A DNA stretch of 17,854 bases from JAFDVN01 sp035758545 (GTDB lineage: Bacteria; Acidobacteriota; Holophagae; Holophagales; Holophagaceae). A program made the position numbers and the translations under genes. Shown here one piece after another: positions 14,544 through 17,854 of the stretch. Where the stretch lies: the NCBI GenBank assembly GCA_035758545.1, contig DASTWQ010000070.1, positions 1 to 17,854 on the forward strand. Reading direction: 5' to 3'. Within the stretch, counting starts at the first letter, position 1. Each line of letters begins with the position of its first letter. The notes below the pieces were generated by a model, which did no database searches, was not told the origin of the DNA, and saw only the letters and a list, made by a program, of their open reading frames with translations.

Positions 14544-14561
14544 GTTAGATGATCGTCGAAC
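14544..14561. promoter_or_regulatory. Operator O1, 18-bp palindrome
   Basis: GTTAGATGATCGTCGAAC is an imperfect palindrome centred on GATC. Its reverse complement differs from O2 (14604-14621) at a single position. It covers the predicted transcription start of qorA, so a bound repressor would block that promoter. Confidence 0.8.
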
Positions 14562-14567
14562 AATCCA

Positions 14568-14596
14568 GGAATAGGCGCCCCCGCCGAGGGGGTCAA
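14568..14596 (-). promoter_or_regulatory. Probable promoter of qorA
   Basis: On the minus strand TTGACC (14596-14591) and TATTCC (14573-14568) are separated by 17 bases. The predicted start, near 14561, falls at the edge of operator O1, and O2 lies just upstream of the -35 element. Confidence 0.55.
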
Positions 14597-14603
14597 GGAC
14601 AAA

Positions 14604-14621
14604 GTTCGATGATCATCTAAC
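14604..14621. promoter_or_regulatory. Operator O2, 18-bp palindrome
   Basis: GTTCGATGATCATCTAAC is the second copy of the palindrome GTTMGAYGATCRTCKAAC, in inverted orientation to O1. The centres of the two are 60 bp apart. It lies next to the presumed arsR promoter, which would let the regulator control its own gene. Confidence 0.8.
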
Positions 14622-14624
14622 TTT

Positions 14625-14653
14625 TTGACCCTTTGACAAGGCCCTGCCATCCT
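14625..14653 (+). promoter_or_regulatory. Possible promoter of the ArsR-type regulator
   Basis: TTGACC (14625-14630), 17 bases, then CATCCT (14648-14653). Transcription from it would begin at about 14660, the A of the start codon, so the message could be leaderless. A perfect TTGACA at 14633-14638 has no -10 at normal spacing. Confidence 0.35.
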
Positions 14654-14659
14654 CAGGGC

Positions 14660-14968
14660 ATGCGGGCCCTCCACCAGCCCAAGCGGGACCAGATCCAGCT
14701 CGCCGCCGTGCTCTACGCCCTGAGCGACCCCACGCGGCTGGCGGTGGTGCGCCAGCTGGCGGCGGAGGGGGAGCGGGCCTGCGGCACCTTCGAGCTGCCC
14801 ACCACCAAGGCCACCCTGAGCCACCACTTCAAGGTGCTGCGGGAATCGGGCCTCACCCACACCCGCAGCGAGGGCGTCTACCGCTTCATCAGCCTGCGCC
14901 GGGAGGACCTGGACGCCCGCTTCCCGGGGCTCCTGACCTCGGTGCTGAAGGCGGCCCGCAAGGCCTGA
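14660..14968 (+). CDS. ArsR-family winged-helix regulator
   Basis: A 102-residue dimeric DNA-binding repressor. The family's opening QLAAVLYALSDPTRLAVVRQLA is followed by the recognition helix in TTKATLSHHFKVLRESGL (about residues 48-65) and the beta-wing THTRSEGVYRFISLRR. The metal-binding CxC of ArsR/SmtB proteins is missing; only Cys41 is present, so sensing of metals is unlikely, and a single-Cys or ligand switch is possible. I chose ATG at 14660; a TTG at 14633 would add nine unlikely residues. It is divergent from qorA, with two matching palindromes between them, which makes qorA and itself the likely targets. Confidence 0.92.
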   Translation: MRALHQPKRDQIQLAAVLYALSDPTRLAVVRQLAAEGERACGTFELPTTKATLSHHFKVLRESGLTHTRSEGVYRFISLRREDLDARFPGLLTSVLKAARKA

Positions 14969-14979
14969 GGCCGCAGAGG

Positions 14980-15008
14980 CTGACGCGGGCTCCGCCTTCC
15001 CCTACCCT
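14980..15008 (+). promoter_or_regulatory. Possible promoter of the membrane protein/Rsm22/M14 run
   Basis: CTGACG (14980-14985) and TACCCT (15003-15008) with a 17-base spacer, about 22 bases before the next start codon. Both hexamers are weak, and readthrough from arsR is an alternative. Confidence 0.3.
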
Positions 15009-15030
15009 GGAGGCACACCCCGAGGTCCCC

Positions 15031-15510
15031 ATGCCGCTCGCGCTGCTCGCCGTCGATCCCCTCGCCATGCTCAAGTGGTTCCACTTCCTGCTGCTCGCCA
15101 TGGCCGGCGGCGGCGCCATCGTGGCGCTCCTTCTGTCCGGCTTCGAGAGCGACCGCCCGGACCTGCAGGGCCTCGCGGCGACGGTCTGGAAGCGCACCAC
15201 CACCTGGGGCTTCCGCCTCGCGGTGCTGGTGGGCATCGGCGCCCTCACCTGGAAGATGCACACCGGCGACCGCCCCTTCGCCACCTTCAACTACCTGCAC
15301 ATCAAGCTGCTGCTGGTGTTCTTCCTGCTCGCCTGCGCCGAGATGGCCCCGAAGATGCTCGTCAGGGGCAAGCGCGGCGCGGCCATGGTCGCCCTGCTCC
15401 TGTTCATGGCCACGTCCTTCGTGGTCTACAACAAGGACCTCTTCGCCCCGAAGGGGGCCGCCGCCAGCGCCGCCCTGAGGGCTCCCGCCCAGGCCCTCCC
15501 GGCCAAGTAG
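15031..15510 (+). CDS. Four-helix membrane protein, HemJ/CopD-like in layout
   Basis: A 159-residue inner-membrane protein with about four hydrophobic helices. His18 in LKWFHFLLLAMAGGG near the end of the first helix and the YLHIKLLLVFFLLA motif at the third recall the conserved His of HemJ/CopD-type proteins and the 'WLHxKL' of HemJ, which bind haem or act near it. The overall similarity is weak and the protein is not a confident HemJ. The C-terminal 20 residues are Ala/Pro-rich. GAGG five bases before ATG at 15031 supports this start over ATG at 15067. The stop is one base from the next start, so it is co-translated with the Rsm22-type gene. Confidence 0.75.
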   Translation: MPLALLAVDPLAMLKWFHFLLLAMAGGGAIVALLLSGFESDRPDLQGLAATVWKRTTTWGFRLAVLVGIGALTWKMHTGDRPFATFNYLHIKLLLVFFLLACAEMAPKMLVRGKRGAAMVALLLFMATSFVVYNKDLFAPKGAAASAALRAPAQALPAK

Positions 15511-15511
15511 C

Positions 15512-16546
15512 ATGATCGCGCCGGACCCGGCCCGGCTCCGGCAGCTCCGGGCCCGCTGGGAGGCCATGCTTCCGGCGCTGGCCGGGCCCCTGCCCCCGGC
15601 CTGGCCCCCGGAGCTGCGCCGGCTCTCGGACCGGTTCAACCGCCTCGAGGGCGCGCCGGAGGGAGACTACTTCGGCGCCGCCAACGTCGAGCCCTACTTC
15701 GCCCATCACGGCTGGGCCCAGGCGGAGGCCCTGGCCTCGATCCTCGCGGAGACGCCCCTGGAGGCGCCCCGGCAGGTCTGGGACCTGGGGGGCGGCCCCG
15801 GCGTCCTCACCGCCGCGGCCTCGGTCCTCTGGCCGGAAGCCGCCTTCACCCTGACGGACCTGCGGGACGAGGCCCTCCAGTGGGCGGAAGGGAGGCTCCG
15901 CCCCCTGGGCGTCCAGCTCCACACCCGGCGCCAGCGCCTGCCGGAGCTGCCCGAGGGCGAGCCGGACCTGGTGCTGCTGGGGCACATGCTCAACGAGCTG
16001 CCGGAGCGGGAGCAGTCCCAGCTCCTCGCCGCGCTCAAGACCCGCCTCACCGAGGGCGGGCATCTGGTGATCCTGGAGCCCGCGTTGCGGACCACGGCGC
16101 GTCGGCTCATGGCGCTGCGGGACGCGCTGAGGGAGGGACCCTTCGCGATCCAGGCGCCCTGCCCCTGCCCAGGCCCCTGCCCCATGCTGCCCCTGGACCG
16201 CCAGTGGTGCGTGGCGGAGCGGCCCTGGGAGCCGCCGGCCTGGTTCCGGGAGCTCGACGCCGCCGCGGGCCTGGACCGCCGGAACCTTGCCTTCGCCTAC
16301 CTTGTCGTCCGGAAGGGCGGCGCCCCCCGGTTCCCGGCGGCCCGGGTGGTCGGCGTGCCCCGGCCCCAGAAGGGCAAGGTCGAGCGCTGGATGTGCACGC
16401 CCGCCGGCGGCGAACGCTGGGAGGCCCTCACCCGCCACGGCGAGCCGGACTGGGCCGCGGCCCGAGGCACGGAGGTGCCGGTGCGAGAGGACGGCGAGCT
16501 GAGGCCCTCCCCCGACGGCTGGCCCGTGCGACGATTCCGGGCATGA
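15512..16546 (+). CDS. Rsm22-type SAM-dependent methyltransferase with Fe-S cysteine motif
   Basis: A 344-residue protein of the Rsm22/METTL17 family, linked in mitochondria to maturation of the small ribosomal subunit. The SAM-binding loop is VWDLGGGPGVLTAAA (Asp91-Gly97), and GHMLNELP at about 157-164 follows the fourth strand. The family's cysteine motif, normally APCPH..PCP then WC, appears as Cys217, Cys219, Cys223 and Cys233 (APCPCPGPCP...QWC); four Cys in this layout are known to hold a [4Fe-4S] cluster in METTL17. Here the usual His is replaced by Cys219. FAYLVVRKG after it is the conserved C-terminal strand. Whether bacterial members methylate RNA is uncertain. The stop overlaps the next start (ATGA). 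Confidence 0.85.
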   Translation: MIAPDPARLRQLRARWEAMLPALAGPLPPAWPPELRRLSDRFNRLEGAPEGDYFGAANVEPYFAHHGWAQAEALASILAETPLEAPRQVWDLGGGPGVLTAAASVLWPEAAFTLTDLRDEALQWAEGRLRPLGVQLHTRRQRLPELPEGEPDLVLLGHMLNELPEREQSQLLAALKTRLTEGGHLVILEPALRTTARRLMALRDALREGPFAIQAPCPCPGPCPMLPLDRQWCVAERPWEPPAWFRELDAAAGLDRRNLAFAYLVVRKGGAPRFPAARVVGVPRPQKGKVERWMCTPAGGERWEALTRHGEPDWAAARGTEVPVREDGELRPSPDGWPVRRFRA

Positions 16547-17854
16547 TCCGCGCCGCCCTTCCCGCCCTCGCCTGCCTCGCCCTCAGCCTGCCGGCGGCGG
16601 CTCCCTGGCCGAAGACCGTGCCCGAGCGCAGCGGCTTCGCCGCCACGAGCACCGTGGCGGAGGTCCGCGCCTTCATGGAGGCGCTGCGGGCGAAGGCGCC
16701 CCGACTCGTGCCCTACCGGCCCAAGGGCGCCTCCGCGGCGACGGAGGCCGGCAAGCCGATCCTCGCCTGGCGGCTGCCCTCGCGAGGGAAGTCCGCCCTG
16801 CGGGTCTACCTCAACGCCAACATCCACGGCGGCGAGGTGGAAGGCGAGGAGGCCGTCCAGGAGCTGGTCCGGGAGCTGCTGCAGGGCCGGCATCCGGAGC
16901 TGCGGGACCTGGACCTGGTCGTCTGCCCCGCCTACAACGCCGACGGCACGGACGCGATGGATCCCGCCAACCGGCGCCACCAGCCCAACCCCGCCTCCGG
17001 CGTGGGCCGCCGGGAGAACGCCCGGGGCCTGGACCTGAACCGGGACCTCATGAAGGCCCAGGCCGCCAACACCCGCTGGTTCCTCGCGATGCTGGACCAG
17101 TTCGATCCCGCCGCGGTGCTGGACCTGCATACCACCGACGGCAGCACCCACGGCTTCCGCCTCACCTACGCGCCGAGCCTGGTGGTGGGCGGCGACGCCG
17201 GCGTGGGCGCCCTGAACCGGCGGCTCCTGGCGGAAGTGCGGACCACCCTGGACGCCGCGGGCCTGCCCACCTACGACTACGGCAACTTCGGCCCGAAGGA
17301 GCACGATCCCGCGCCCACGGAGTGGACGACCTTCGAGGCCTTCCCCCGCTACCTGAGCAACTACCCGGGCCTGCGCAACCGCCTCGGCATCCTCAGCGAG
17401 GCCTACGTCTACGACAGCTACCCCCAGCGCGTGGCGGACACCAAGGCCTTCACGCTGGCCTGCCTGCGCTGGCTCGCGGCCCACGCCGGCGAAGTGCGCC
17501 AGACCGAGGCCGCGGCGGACGCGGCCTGGCGCGCCGCCTGGAAGCAGGGCCGCCCCGAGCTGCCCCTCCGCGCGGAGATGGTGAAGGCGGAGGACCACCG
17601 CTTCACGGTGGTGGATCCCGTCTGGGACGCGGACCACAAGCTGGTGGGCGAGAAGGGCCGTAAGGAGGTCGCGCTCCCGAGCCTCGTGGCCTTCGAGGGC
17701 CGGGACCTCGTGAAGCTCCCGGCGGGCTACCTCGTGGATCCCGCCTACGCCTTCAAGGTGCGGCCAGTGCTGGAGGCCCACGGGATCAAGGTGCTCCCGG
17801 GAACCGCGCGGCCCAAGGCCCCAGTGGGCCACTTCGTCGAGACGGGCCGGCACC
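16543..17854 (+). CDS. Exported M14 zinc carboxypeptidase (3' end outside window)
   Basis: The first 437 residues of a metallopeptidase of family M14. Residues 1-20 form a signal peptide ending LPAAA, so it acts in the periplasm or outside. Zinc ligands are His95 and Glu98 (NANIHGGEVEGEEA) and His196 (VLDLHTTDGSTHG); Arg161 and Asn166 in ARGLDLNRDLMK fit the substrate-binding pair, and Glu286 in ILSEAYVYDSY is the catalytic Glu. The metal-site layout resembles the succinylglutamate desuccinylase-like branch as well as classic carboxypeptidases, so the substrate is uncertain. After about 330 a beta-rich C-terminal part begins. The gene overlaps the methyltransferase stop by four bases and is part of the same operon. 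Confidence 0.9.
   Translation, partial: MIRAALPALACLALSLPAAAPWPKTVPERSGFAATSTVAEVRAFMEALRAKAPRLVPYRPKGASAATEAGKPILAWRLPSRGKSALRVYLNANIHGGEVEGEEAVQELVRELLQGRHPELRDLDLVVCPAYNADGTDAMDPANRRHQPNPASGVGRRENARGLDLNRDLMKAQAANTRWFLAMLDQFDPAAVLDLHTTDGSTHGFRLTYAPSLVVGGDAGVGALNRRLLAEVRTTLDAAGLPTYDYGNFGPKEHDPAPTEWTTFEAFPRYLSNYPGLRNRLGILSEAYVYDSYPQRVADTKAFTLACLRWLAAHAGEVRQTEAAADAAWRAAWKQGRPELPLRAEMVKAEDHRFTVVDPVWDADHKLVGEKGRKEVALPSLVAFEGRDLVKLPAGYLVDPAYAFKVRPVLEAHGIKVLPGTARPKAPVGHFVETGRH

Noticed and set aside
13544..14860. Longer start for qorA
   Set aside because: The extension mirrors arsR and would run through both operators; ATG at 14530 has a ribosome binding site and begins the family's N-terminus.
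16567..16575. Lipobox-like LAC at residues 9-11 of the M14 peptidase
   Set aside because: The Cys is too close to the N-terminus for a lipoprotein signal; an ordinary signal peptide ending LPAAA fits better.

Overview
The window is GC-rich, densely coded bacterial chromosome with strong purine-rich ribosome binding sites and many start/stop overlaps. It holds 18 protein genes, two of them cut by the window edges. No rRNA, tRNA, CRISPR array, phage gene or transposase was seen. Base composition, gene density and gene content would fit the Holophagae (Acidobacteriota, relatives of Geothrix), but this is an impression without a database search. No gap between genes exceeds 300 bases; the longest (about 220 bases, 6262-6481) holds an unusually AT-rich promoter region.

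Layout. (1) 1-3894, plus strand: the C-terminal part of histidine ammonia-lyase (hutH), a small HD-domain phosphohydrolase overlapping it by four bases, and a 757-residue HEAT-repeat protein. (2) 3985-5592, plus strand: soluble inorganic pyrophosphatase (ppa), a four-helix-bundle (S23/bAvd-like) gene lying between inverted purine-rich repeats, and a HAD phosphatase whose start codon falls inside the right-hand repeat. (3) 5594-6261, minus strand: a small membrane protein and a Cro/CI-type regulator, translationally coupled and read from an AT-rich promoter. (4) 6482-8299, minus strand: a soluble orphan protein followed by two small membrane proteins. (5) 8447-14530, minus strand: a tightly packed run in the order quinone oxidoreductase, isochorismatase-like hydrolase, Gfo/Idh/MocA dehydrogenase, GNAT acetyltransferase, beta-lactamase-fold serine hydrolase, SpoIID/LytB wall protein. 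(6) 14660-17854, plus strand: an ArsR-type regulator divergent from the quinone oxidoreductase, then a four-helix membrane protein, an Rsm22-type [4Fe-4S] methyltransferase and an M14 zinc carboxypeptidase that runs off the end.

Most enzymes are housekeeping types. The most distinctive signals are non-coding. One is a repeat family seen twice, once flanking the four-helix-bundle gene (about 4497-4910) and once as a gene-less hairpin (about 8358-8456), which suggests a mobile cassette and its empty derivative. The other is a pair of near-identical 18-bp palindromes, 60 bp apart centre to centre, in the quinone oxidoreductase/ArsR divergent region, almost certainly the ArsR operators.
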